From the NCBI GenBank assembly GCA_027576995.1, contig JANBQC010000384.1:1-27369 (forward strand): DNA of 27,369 nt, read 5' to 3'. Position numbers and translations under genes: made by a program. Under the pieces are notes generated by a model. It did no database searches. It saw only the letters and a list, made by a program, of their open reading frames with translations, and had not been told where the DNA came from. This document shows positions 11,950 through 21,054 of this stretch, one piece after another (within the stretch, counting starts at the first letter, position 1; every line of letters begins with the position of its first letter). Source of the stretch: Dimargaris cristalligena. Taxonomy: Eukaryota > Kickxellomycota > Dimargaritomycetes > Dimargaritales > Dimargaritaceae.

Positions 11950-13604
11950 ATGTCAGCAACCGCCGTACCCCAAGTCAAACGAGCCCTGGTAGGATACTTA
12001 GACTCCCATCCCTCACATATTATATATCACCAGCAAGTCGATACTGGACTCGAAGTTCCCTTTCTGTTATATCCCCTATCTAGAAAACTAGAGAAGCAAT
12101 TCTCATCACCCCTAACACCCATTGCCACCTTTCCTTGCCCTGATATACCACAACCTAATATCATCTTAACCACCGCAGATTGTAGGGCTGGGCAACTACT
12201 CTATGCCTGGCACTCGCCACAATGTAGGAATGATGGTACTCGACCGCATTGCCCAAAAGCGCCGCGTGCAGTGGCAGGATGTCCCTAAGATTAAAGGCTC
12301 GGTAGCCAAACTTACCGAATTGTTAGCCCCCAAAGCCATCCGGTTGCAAAGTCAGATCAAGCCTCACCTGAGGAAAAAAGAGACCAAACAGGTGCGGGAA
12401 CAACGCGTGTTGGCCGAACTACGGGCCCAGTTGGCTCGGGACGGATTGGCCACGACCCCTTCGCAGCCGGTCACCACGGTCCTAAAAGATCAGCCGACAA
12501 CTGCTACTATTCCTCCAGAGCCGATTGGAGCCAAGATCGCTAGTACTACATCGGCGATTGCTACACAACTGCCCTGGGAGGAACCAGCCAAACCTAATAC
12601 TAGTGCTTCCCTGGTGAAAGCACCACAAGAAACAGCCCCGCTAGTACCATCCACCGCAACTAATGCACCGGATCCACTTGAGTTGGTTAGATGGCAAATT
12701 ACCCTGCTTAAACCCAAGCTGCTCATGAATATCAGCGGCAAGTCTGTCGCTCGGGCAGGTAAGTAATACTCAATACTACCCCTCTAGGCATTATTCAGAC
12801 ATATCCCGATTAGATCAAAGCACCACTAAAGCCAATAGATGTAACTTCGAAAAATATTTGACCATTGGACATCTATACTGGTCTAGCCAAGGAATACGGC
12901 GTTAGCATTGATAATATACTGATTGTTCACGATGACATGCAACGGGATATCGGTAAAGTAGCCCTGAAAGAAGGGGGCAGTGCCAAGTAAGTACCTGTTT
13001 ACTATATAATCGGTTAATAGTGACATACTGTGGGGGGAAATATAGCCATATTCCTCATATTTACGAAGAACTAGAATCTAGGACATAGTATACCTTATAC
13101 AGTGATAACTATAATATATATTAACAATGCGCGATATGTTACCTGCTCGATTTGCCATGGCCACGAATCTATTTCCTTTTTTTCGTATTTCGCCCACCCT
13201 TCTAGTGGCCACAATGGGATCAAATCCGCTATCGATCATTTGGGGACAAGCGTAAGTGCACAGGCTGACCAAATATGAGGTTCCCGATGTTAAAAATTGA
13301 CCCTTAGTAATAGTAATAACACACATCAGTCTATTATCATTCACCAATTGCATGTGGACTAAATCCGTCTATCAATCCCTTACATCTCTCCACCGCCCTC
13401 GTGTCTACCTATATTCGGGATATAAAACAGAACTTCCGGCGCCTGCGGATTGGTATTGGTCGGCCGCCCGACGACAACCGATCAAATGACTTAGTGGCCC
13501 GATTTGTGCTGTCGAAATTCACGCCAGTGGAGTCGGAGAAACTCGAACAGTTGACCTACAAGTACTGCTTGGAGAACTGGCCATCCGCATTCATTGATCT
13601 CTAA
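11950..13604 (+). CDS. PTH1: Class I peptidyl-tRNA hydrolase with long internal insert (five exons)
   Basis: Exons 11950-11988, 12179-12758, 12887-12986, 13206-13251 and 13431-13604 give 312 residues; bacterial Pth has about 190. All four introns are GT..AG and in phase. The enzyme frees tRNA from peptidyl-tRNA dropped by ribosomes. The catalytic set is complete: N19 in IVGLGN, H27 in GTRHNVG, N197 in LLMNISGKSV, D222 in IVHDDM and N243 in NGHNGIKS. The end, NFRRLRIGIGRP, is also typical. The 25- and 21-residue spacings between N197, D222 and N243 equal those of the E. coli enzyme. H27 to N197, however, spans 170 residues instead of 48. The extra roughly 120 residues (about 58-182) are Lys/Arg/Glu-rich, then Ala/Pro/Thr-rich, open and unspliced in exon 2. 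No mitochondrial presequence is obvious. Confidence 0.93.
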
Positions 13605-14050
13605 CCCTTTGGTATAGGCTACACCTGGCGCATGTTTCCTGTTGAATACATTTATTTAATTTGATTTGCGTTGATTGAAAAGGAGTATTCTTGTAAATCG
13701 ACAGATGTTATAGAGGTAGAAGGGCGAACGACTCTGAAAATGCCAGTGATAACACTAGACAAATAATATATTTATATATATATATATATTGGATCGACTG
13801 ACTAGCCATTGTCAAGTTTGGGAGGGTTTAAGGAATACGTGGGCTATATAAATGCTAGTTTAGTATATTTTTGAGGGGAGGGTGAGGTGCGGACATTCAT
13901 TTGTATCGAATATAGGAAGGGGCCGGGGGGAGGGGGAGCGCTGGAATATATAAATCGCCGGTGGTTCGGGTGCAGTAGGGGCATTAATGTACAAAGGGTG
14001 GGAAGGAGGTGGATGTGTAGGCCAAGGGGCGCTCTCACATAGGTATTTCA
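13605..14050. other. Convergent intergenic region, PTH1 and VMA21
   Basis: 3' flanks of both genes. It holds an AT-only tract at 13762-13790 with about eight TA units at 13773-13789. From about 13870 to 14040 the plus strand is G-rich (CT-rich on the VMA21 strand). No gene or clear AATAAA is visible. Confidence 0.5.
13762..13790. repeat. TA microsatellite
   Basis: A run of A/T only, with uninterrupted TA units at 13773-13789, in the shared 3' flank of PTH1 and VMA21. Confidence 0.85.
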
Positions 14051-14458
14051 TTAATCCCGCTTCTTATGAGTGGCTGCCAGTTCAGCTCGGCCCTTTTTAT
14101 CGTCCATAACGGCCATTACGATAAATACAACCAGGACCAAATTTGCCAAAACGACTGCCAGGATGGAACTGTATATAGTATTGCCTTGGAAAAGGTGGTC
14201 GCGGGACAGGACGAAGCCGGTGATGGGCAGGAAGATCATGCATAGAGTGGTCAAGACCAGTTTGACGACGACATCGGTGGGAATGACCACGGGAGGTGAC
14301 ACGTCCTCCTCTTCTTCGTTTTCGGCGTCAGCTCTAGGGGCGGCGACAACTTCGTCGGACTCAGACTCGGACTCAGACGAAAGGGGAAGTGGAATTTCGT
14401 TGGGCAAGCGGGAGTCAAACGTGGGGAAGACGGTGGTCAAAATAGAAGAGCTGGTCAT
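14051..14458 (-). CDS. VMA21: V-ATPase assembly factor Vma21
   Basis: Intronless, 135 residues. Two membrane helices, at about 64-83 and 97-117, carry the family pattern: VVVKL..TTLCMIFLPITGF, then AVVLANLVLVVFIVMAV and an acidic DD at 119-120. The C-terminus is HKKRD, so lysines stand at -4 and -3. This is a dilysine ER-retrieval signal like the KKED of yeast Vma21. Vma21 helps assemble the V0 sector of the vacuolar proton pump in the ER and escorts it to the Golgi. The first about 60 residues form an unusual extension with a Ser/Glu-alternating run (27-36) and a Glu-rich patch (47-52), making the protein longer than the 77-residue yeast form. The start ATG at 14458 follows CCCACC and a CT-rich leader. 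It is convergent with PTH1. Confidence 0.92.
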   Translation of the reverse strand: MTSSSILTTVFPTFDSRLPNEIPLPLSSESESESDEVVAAPRADAENEEEEDVSPPVVIPTDVVVKLVLTTLCMIFLPITGFVLSRDHLFQGNTIYSSILAVVLANLVLVVFIVMAVMDDKKGRAELAATHKKRD

Positions 14459-14734
14459 GGTGGGATAGTAGTGATAAGGGGAGACGGGATGGACTGACCG
14501 AGGATAAGTAGGAACTGGGAGAGTAATGCGACTTTCAAGTAATTTTTTATTAAGAAAATAGAAAACGCGTCGAATGTAGAAGAGAGAGAAAGAGAGAAGG
14601 TAAAGGAGCTTGGGCGGTTAGCGGGGGGTATTGATGTATGATAAATGGTTTCCAACTGACAAAGCGCATATAGGCTTTCCTGTAGACGAAGGTTCTGCTC
14701 GACGCTGAGGTAACTCCATGACCAAGTTGCGTCT

Positions 14735-15067
14735 ATGCGCGTGTGGGCTACCAGTCGGGTCCAGGTCCAGTCCAACCCAAGTGGATATATTCCATGGTGG
14801 TACCTACCCAACCAAGCATTGGGGGTTTTGGCTGAGAAGCGGAAAGTGGAGCAGCACCAAAGAGGATCATCCCAAATACCCTGGAAAGGTCCAGTGCAGC
14901 AACAGATTAACCGTTCCCCCATATAGTGGCACCCTATAACCTTAACGGTGGATCGCAGTGTGGGGAACAGGCGTATTCGCCCATGCTTCGGCCCGCTATC
15001 CGTGGCCATTAATGCCCTCAACGCCTATTTGAGATTCCGCCGATCGGAAGAAGGGTGGAGGAAGTAG
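14735..15067 (+). pseudogene. Protein-like frame interrupted by one TAG
   Basis: From the ATG at 14735 one frame runs 63 codons to a TAG at 14924-14926. It then continues in the same frame for 46 more codons to the TAG at 15065-15067. The first part has a basic start and Trp/Pro/Gln-rich segments (PSGYIPWWYLPN, EKRKVEQHQ). The second part ends in a helix-like basic segment (AINALNAYLRFRRSEEGWRK). The internal TAG sits in CCATATAG, which could also be a splice acceptor, so the downstream part may be an exon rather than a read-through. No family was recognised. A competing minus-strand frame covers the same bases, so this is uncertain. Confidence 0.25.
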
Positions 15068-15852
15068 AGGGGCCGCATATTAGTAGATGCCGACAGGCCA
15101 GTATCATCGCCGTATAACCACCCCACCCCCACTCTCCCCTTTTTACTGGGGCTTGCTTTTTTCAACGTGGCCCGCTTTACCCATTCTGCAACTGGATTGG
15201 TGCGCCTGTGCCCAAGATAGTATACTCCCTACTATATACAGCAGCAGTATACTGCCCCCCCCCAATGTAAAGTTAATATATCGACGACGCATTTTCAGTG
15301 GCAAAGGGGAAATGGTGACTAACCAGGCGAATGGGCATTAGTCTGCCCACCAATCATTGGAATTGCCTTAGACCGTTGGTTTTTTTCTTGGCCTTGTTGT
15401 TGGTGGTGGTGGGGGAGGAAAGCGTTGCCCCAACAAAGACCAATGGACCTACCAAATCCAGTTACTCGGGGCCTGGTTAGAAAGGGGTGTGTGCATCGAT
15501 GAACCAAATAGGTAGTAGTGGGAGAAAGGGGGAATGGTAAACGAACCCCTCCAATCCGGCCCGTTAACAGTGGATCCATGTCTGGAATGGTATCTCTCTG
15601 GAACCCATGAAAGGGTGCGCGCCTCTCTCTCTCACTCGCTGCCTAATTTGCCCCGTTTGGCAAGAGGTCCTAAATATATGCGCATATATGATGGGGGGAA
15701 TAGATATATGCTGCTGCTGGTCATGGCCATTTTTGGTCACCCCACAAATGATCAGGGCTATAAATATCACCGGGCTGCCCACCCCAGTCTGTTTTCAAAG
15801 GTTTCCGCTGCTGTTTCTACGACTCACCAGCTGTCGCTTTTCACCTGTTATT

Positions 15853-15874
15853 TTATATATATATATATATTATA
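15853..15874. repeat. TA microsatellite
   Basis: About ten TA units, some 370 nt upstream of the ADE12 start. Confidence 0.85.
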
Positions 15875-16246
15875 CAATTCCTTTTGGTTTAGTCGTTTTT
15901 TAAGGTGAGTTTTATTATTGAGCTATCGCGGCGCTCTTCATTAACTATCCCGGTGCCTAAATCATCAATCGCTTGGACCTGTCTTGCCCATCTCAAGCCC
16001 GCTTTTATGTATCAGTAAGCAGGGTAAGAGGGGTTCGTCTTATCAGCGTCGATTTTCGGAATGCCACGCCAACCAACCCTCCCCACTCGTCCATTCTAAG
16101 GGTCTTTTAGAACGTTTCACAAACTAACCCACTGACTGATTCTGCTGCTGATTGCCCCGTCCCCCCATTGCCCTTTCCCTTCTTGTCTCGCTCGGGTCTT
16201 TATAGTTTTTCTTTATTATTCTACCGTACTTGTGTATCGCTCAGTC

Positions 16247-17989
16247 ATGACTGTATCTACCAGCAAGGTCGATAAGTTATCCGTTGTTGTCGGAGCCCAG
16301 TGGGGTGACGAAGGCAAAGGCAAACTGGTCGACATGCTCGCCCAGAAGGCTGACATTTGTGCGCGTTGCCAGGTAAGTGTCCAGTTCCCAGCCACTCCTA
16401 GTGGTCTATTTTTGGCAATAGTGTCGTTGTTTGGAAATGGGGGGTTACTTGGCTGCACTCAACTATACCCCCTGCTCCGGATCTATAGAGGTCATTGCTG
16501 AGCTTTTTTCCCTTGGCCACCCTGGTTCCTAGTCTGACCGAGTGTACTTACTTAGGTTTCAGCTGGACCTATTGGGTGGCCTGGTCGTTTAATGAGAGGG
16601 GCCTATAAGCAGGACAACCACTGGCCCTTATTATTTCCTCCCCATTCGCTACCACCCAATTTCACCCATTTTCCTCCCACCAATTCCCGCCTTAGTTCTC
16701 CCATCCTCTCTCCTCTCCCCCCCCCATGCACACACATACTCACCTTTCTTTCATACACTACCCCTCTTTTCTCCCTTAATATACCGGTAAATTGATAGGG
16801 TGGCAACAATGCAGGCCATACCATCGTGGTGGATGGAGTCAAGTACGATTTTCACCTGATCCCATCGGGTCTGATCAGTCCCACGTGCACCACCCTATTG
16901 GGCAATGGTCTGGTCATTCACCTACCCTCGTTCTTCGAGGAAATCGCCAATCTTGAAGCCAAGGGTCTCAACTGCGAGGGTCGCATTTTTGTATCCGACC
17001 GGGCCCATTTGGTATTTGATTTCCATCAAATTGTGGATGGCATCAAGGAAGTCGAACTGGGCCGCGGCAGTATTGGTACCACCAAGAAGGGTATTGGACC
17101 GGCTTACTCTTCCAAGGCCAGTCGCTCCGGTATCCGTGTACACCACTTGTACGAAGACGACGTCTTTGAAAGTCGCCTGCGTAGCATTGTGGCGAACCGC
17201 TTCAAGCGTTACGGCCAGTTTGACTACGACGTCGAGGCCGAACTTAAACGCTACCGCCAACTGGCTGCCAAATTGAAGCCCATGGTTGTGGACTCCGTCA
17301 CCTACATGCATGCGTCTCTCCAGCAGGGTAAGAACATCCTGGTCGAGGGTGCCAACGCCATCATGCTTGACATTGATTTCGGTACGTACCCTTTCGTCAC
17401 CAGTTCCAACACCGGTGTGGCGGGTGTCTGTACCGGCCTGGGTGTCCCGCCTAACCGGATCGGTGACGTGATCGGAGTCGTCAAGGCTTACACCACCCGA
17501 GTTGGTGAAGGTCCATTCCCCACCGAGCAGCTCAACTCTGTCGGCGAAACCCTCCAAGACGTCGGCCATGAGTACGGTACCACCACTGGCCGTAAACGCC
17601 GCTGTGGTTGGTTGGACCTGGTCCTCCTCAAGTACTCCCACATGGTCAACGGCTACACCTCTCTCAACCTGACCAAATTGGACGTCCTCGATGGGTTTGC
17701 CGAAATTAAGGTGGCCACTGGTTACCGCCTGCCTGCCCAAAACGGTCAGCCTGGTGAGCTGCTGGATTCGTTCCCGGCTAGCCTATCTACCCTGGCCGAA
17801 GTTGAAGTGGTCTACGAAACTCTGCCTGGCTGGCAGTCCGACATTTCAAACTGTCGTACTTTCGAGGAACTTCCCGTCCAGGCCCAGGAATACGTCCGTT
17901 TCACCGAGAACTATCTTGGTGTGCCCATCGATTACATTGGTGTGGGCGTTAGCCGTACCGCCATGATCAACTGTCCCCGTCGCTCATAA
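16247..17989 (+). CDS. ADE12: Adenylosuccinate synthetase (two exons)
   Basis: Exons 16247-16372 and 16799-17989 give 438 residues (yeast Ade12 has 433). The 426-nt intron, CAG|GTAAGT..GATAG|GGT, splits the conserved [12 protein letters not shown] in phase 0. The enzyme joins IMP and aspartate with GTP to give adenylosuccinate, the first committed step to AMP, as a cytosolic homodimer. The GTP loop [11 protein letters not shown] (16-26) contains the catalytic Asp21, and His49 lies in NNAGHT. Further signatures are [22 protein letters not shown], the base-recognition segment NLTKLDVLD, and the C-terminal region ending [13 protein letters not shown]. The start ATG at 16247 follows a CT-rich leader; there is no other ATG before the glycine loop. 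The second exon is markedly more codon-regular (C-ending) than its surroundings. The gene is convergent with UFD1. Confidence 0.98.
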
Positions 17990-18233
17990 AGTTGTGATAG
18001 AAAATACTATCTTTGGCCATCGCGTTTGAATTTTTTTTTTTCAATTTCTTGCCTGTTTTGGGGCAATATATAATACCACTTCTTACTCATCCTCCTTTTT
18101 GGAGGGGGGTATCGTTATTTTTAGTACGGTTTTGATTACCCTTATAATCGGTAGCTTCGCTTCACTACTTGTAGAGTGGCCCATCTCGCCACAGGGGCTC
18201 CGTAATCCATCGACCACCTCTTCCTGTTGATGT

Positions 18234-18239
18234 AATAAA
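18234..18239 (+). terminator. Polyadenylation signal for ADE12
   Basis: AATAAA lies 245 nt beyond the ADE12 stop, the first canonical hexamer on this strand. A poly-T run at about 18030 precedes it. Confidence 0.4.
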
Positions 18240-18276
18240 CTAGATATCCGTTAACTTCCCAACCCACTTACTGGGC

Positions 18277-18552
18277 TCATAACTGAGCGATGTAGTGAGT
18301 CCCCCTGATAACTTTTCTATATGTGCAAGGGCCAGTGGGCTGCTGTGCATTCCAATTATAAGGTGCAAAGGAATGGCTGAAAATATTACCATGGTGATCA
18401 CCAATATTACATCCACTCTTATAAACAAGACGATGGCCTCGCTCATTTTCAAGAAGCACAGCGGGTATGGCAGTAAGGACATACTTGTCTTTATTGGGAG
18501 GGTTCACCACAGCCCAAGGCAAATGTGGAGATATCGTACAAATGATAGGCAT
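18277..18552 (-). CDS. Hypothetical small orphan frame
   Basis: A 91-codon frame from the ATG at 18552 to the TGA at 18279-18277. It contains Pro/Asn-, Lys- and Tyr-containing segments (NPPNKDKYVLTAIP, NIGDHHGNIFSHSFAPYNW) and three cysteines. Third codon positions are T-rich, unlike the C-ending codons of ADE12 and UFD1. It lies within the likely 3' region of UFD1 on the same strand, so it may be 3' UTR rather than a gene. No family was recognised. Confidence 0.2.
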   Translation of the reverse strand: MPIICTISPHLPWAVVNPPNKDKYVLTAIPAVLLENERGHRLVYKSGCNIGDHHGNIFSHSFAPYNWNAQQPTGPCTYRKVIRGTHYIAQL

Positions 18553-18655
18553 GGCAATGGTAGAATCTAAAACCCTCCAACTCGATGGAAAAAAAAGGGA
18601 CTGTAGAATCAATAACTCCACTGGTGGCCTAGTTGTTCTACACTTTTAACGCCGT

Positions 18656-20103
18656 TTAATCACAAAGTCGCCGCCCTGTGCTGCCTGTTGCTTTCGGCTG
18701 GGGCTTGGGTGGTTCAGACTCCGGCGTGTTAGAGGTAGCGGGTGCCTTGGGCCGTTTGCCCTTCAATGTGTTGCCCGTTCCCGAAAATACTTCAATATGC
18801 TCGGTCTAGATAATAACCCGAACCATTATTGATGTTATTATTTAAAAATAATAATAATAATATATAGTTGTCCATACCAGAAAAGTTAGTACAATCCCGC
18901 CCAGAAATATATACAAGATAAACCTGGCAAACGAGCCCATTCCCATCTCCCTAGCATGGGGTCATAGATGTAGAGATATATAGTTAGATGGTCATAACTT
19001 ACCTGATCCTTTGTGGGTTTCTTCTCACCGACTTGGAGTCCGAAAAACAATTGCCCAAAGGGTAAGATGAGCGGAGCTGGGGCAGAATCGGCCCCTGATT
19101 GGGTCTGTATAGACGAAGTTGGGGCCGGCGTCGTAGGTACCACCGGGTCGGATGCCGTCTCGGGCCGTTTGCCCGCCGCTTTCGCACTGGTCCGGCTATT
19201 GAGTTTGTTACCACCTCCCTGGAACGCCGCCCATCCCCCTTCGCCGCTCTGGTCCCCCCCGGATCCCTCACCCGTCATGGCCGCCGCCGCTCCCCGCGGA
19301 TGGGCACCCAGCACTTCTTCGGCCATGGAAGCCACTTGACCGAAGCGGCCTCCGGTATTTCCCGGAGCCTTGCCCTGTTTCGCCAGGGGCGTCGGTTCCA
19401 CGTACCCCACGGGGGCTGCGAAATCCACCTCCAGATCCGTCTCCACGATACAAATCCCCTTACCCGCTGGTTTGGTCTCCAACACCTTAATATCGTACAG
19501 TTTAGCGTTGTAACTGATGGTGATGGTATCGCCCTCCGTCAGAGTCGCGAAGTGACGCAGGGCATTCTCGAGGACCGCGCGGGGATCGCTGATATCCAGG
19601 AAATCGACCGATTGGGGTTGGATTTTGACGAACCGGCCCAGGGGTAAACTGGTGTTGGTGATTTTGACAATGGCGCCCGGTTCAATCCCCAAGGACTGCA
19701 TCATCCACTGGGGCAAATACGCCCGACCTTCTTCCGCCGTGAATTCGAGGACCCCCGCATTGGTACGGCGCACGGTAGGCAGGGGGGGTCCCGACTGGTC
19801 CCCAGGAGCGGAAGCGGCGGTCGGCGGAAGCTCCGCCTCCAGTTCGAACAGCATGGGGTACATGATGTTAAGCCGGGTGAGTTTATCGAGGGCGGAGGGG
19901 GGCAGGATCAGTTTACCGCCGTAGCTGGCGTTGTCCCGGGCCTGGGGGGAATCCATCATGATGACGGGGTAGCACCGGAAATGCTCCTCGAAGGTTTGGT
20001 TGGATAGCATGCCGGGGCCGCCCAGCCAGCTGTGGAAACCGCCGAACCCGCCGGATGCGGCTCTACCGTTGTTCCCGGTTCCGTCGAAATCGCTAAAGTC
20101 CAT
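18656..20103 (-). CDS. UFD1: Ubiquitin fusion degradation protein 1, Cdc48 cofactor (two exons)
   Basis: Exon 1 is 20103-19003 and exon 2 is 18805-18656, giving 416 residues. The 197-nt intron is GTAAGT..TCTAG. Ufd1 with Npl4 recruits ubiquitylated substrates to the Cdc48/p97 ATPase for ER-associated and other proteasomal degradation. The N-terminal double-psi barrel domain (about 37-228) shows FRCYPV, GGKLILPPSALDKL, GVLEF, YLPQWMM and the ISYNAKLYDIKVLETKP end. It carries an extra Pro/Ala/Gly segment at about 91-112. Two SHP-type Cdc48-binding boxes are present: FQGGGNKL (294-301) in exon 1 and FSGTGNTL (374-381) in exon 2, each followed by a GKRP-containing basic tail. A Gly-rich start (18-31) precedes the domain. 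Intron retention keeps an open frame for 38 codons, to 18886, and would drop the second box. Confidence 0.97.
18842..18864. repeat. AAT microsatellite in the UFD1 intron
   Basis: AAAAATAATAATAATAATATATA, a short trinucleotide run just inside the acceptor side of the UFD1 intron. Confidence 0.7.
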
Positions 20104-21054
20104 GGCAGAGGATTTTTGTCGGTGGGTAAGCAGTTGAATGGCAAGATGCGGGGAATAAGAAATATATGGGAGGGTGGTATCAAAAGAACTGTATACTTCG
20201 CAGGGAATCGAACAAGTAGCGATGGAAGACACGCCTAATTAATATGGGGGAAAGGAAAACCCGGGTAGGTGTGACAATTAGAAGGTCGAAATGGGATAAT
20301 GCGAGGTAAATAGTATACTTTGGAATGTTGAATATACAAGAAGTTGAACAGTAAGTAATCTACAGGCAGGCGAGCAGGCTAGTAAGTAAGTGGTGGGCAG
20401 CGTAATGGAGAGTCTAAAGAATCCCGAACTGGAAGTTCAAGTGACGAAGGGGTGAAGGTGAAGGAGGAGCTGAACGAAGGTTTCAGGATGCGGGGGGGAC
20501 TCAGCTTCTCTCCCAAAGCCTAACCCTGGGAACGGCAGCTGGGGAGAGGACCTTAACTTACTAAGCCCAGGCGCCCTGTCATTCGGTAAGCCACTCTACC
20601 CACCTGTAAATGGGAGAGTGGGGATTTCCCGTGGAAACTCATGCTATTCACAATTTTAATATTATGTAGCATACCATTTATTTTCCGCTGGAACTCTCTC
20701 TACCCTCCCCAGTTGAAATCTATAGCCCATAGCCAAATCAATGGTGGTTTTCTTTTATAAAAACATGCCTTGATTGATATATGGGTTGCCCAGCAAACGT
20801 GACTCTTAGGAAAGGGCCACGATAGTGCAAGCTATAAGCTGAAAGTATTGGATTTGTAAAGAAGCCGAGTAAACCGGTAGATAAATAGTATGTAAGTAAT
20901 TTTAAAGCACCGGTATGAGATCACCCAGTAATTCAAGACCAGTGCCGCTTTTTTTAAAATATGATATCCTGTGTTAAATGTGGGCCATTGTTGTTATTTG
21001 CCAAGGGCGTCCTTACTCTCCCGGTTCCACTGGCCAGAAGGGTAGGGGAAATTT
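20104..21054. other. Intergenic region, UFD1 promoter and 3' flank of the orphan gene
   Basis: It holds the UFD1 leader and promoter, with a pyrimidine-rich sense strand next to the ATG. A GC-richer patch at 20400-20640 has short protein-like plus-strand frames ending at 20523 but no supportable start. Further on it is AT-rich. I looked for a tRNA or other structured RNA in the GC-rich patch and could not support one. Confidence 0.4.

Larger units (their letters stand above)
14459..16246. other. Long intergenic region, VMA21 and ADE12
   Basis: This is 1.8 kb between divergent genes. It contains a GA-rich run (14578-14599, CT-rich on the VMA21 strand), an interrupted plus-strand frame at 14735-15067 (listed separately), and a 184-codon minus frame opposite it (ATG at 15009) whose Trp/Cys-rich product looks like a shadow. 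There is also a 124-codon plus-strand ATG frame at 15534-15908 with no recognised family, a TA tract at 15853-15874, and the CT-rich ADE12 leader (about 16150-16240). Confidence 0.45.
17990..18655. other. Convergent intergenic region, ADE12 and UFD1
   Basis: Both 3' flanks lie here. AATAAA for ADE12 is at 18234-18239. TTTATT at 18490-18495 reads AATAAA on the UFD1 strand, 161 nt past its stop. A minus-strand ATG frame of 91 codons (18277-18552) is protein-like and is listed separately. Confidence 0.5.

Noticed and set aside
14455..15009. A 184-codon minus-strand frame upstream of VMA21
   Set aside because: It overlaps the VMA21 start and leader, is oddly Trp/Cys-rich, and lies opposite a more protein-like plus-strand frame.
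16922..17740. Long 272-codon minus-strand frame
   Set aside because: It is antisense to ADE12, whose family assignment is certain; the frame is a by-product of ADE12 codon bias.
20470..20640. Structured, GC-rich patch with tRNA-like words on the minus strand
   Set aside because: No box B (GGTTCRANTCC) and no closing acceptor stem, and no match to 5S, U6 or RNase P motifs I could recognise.
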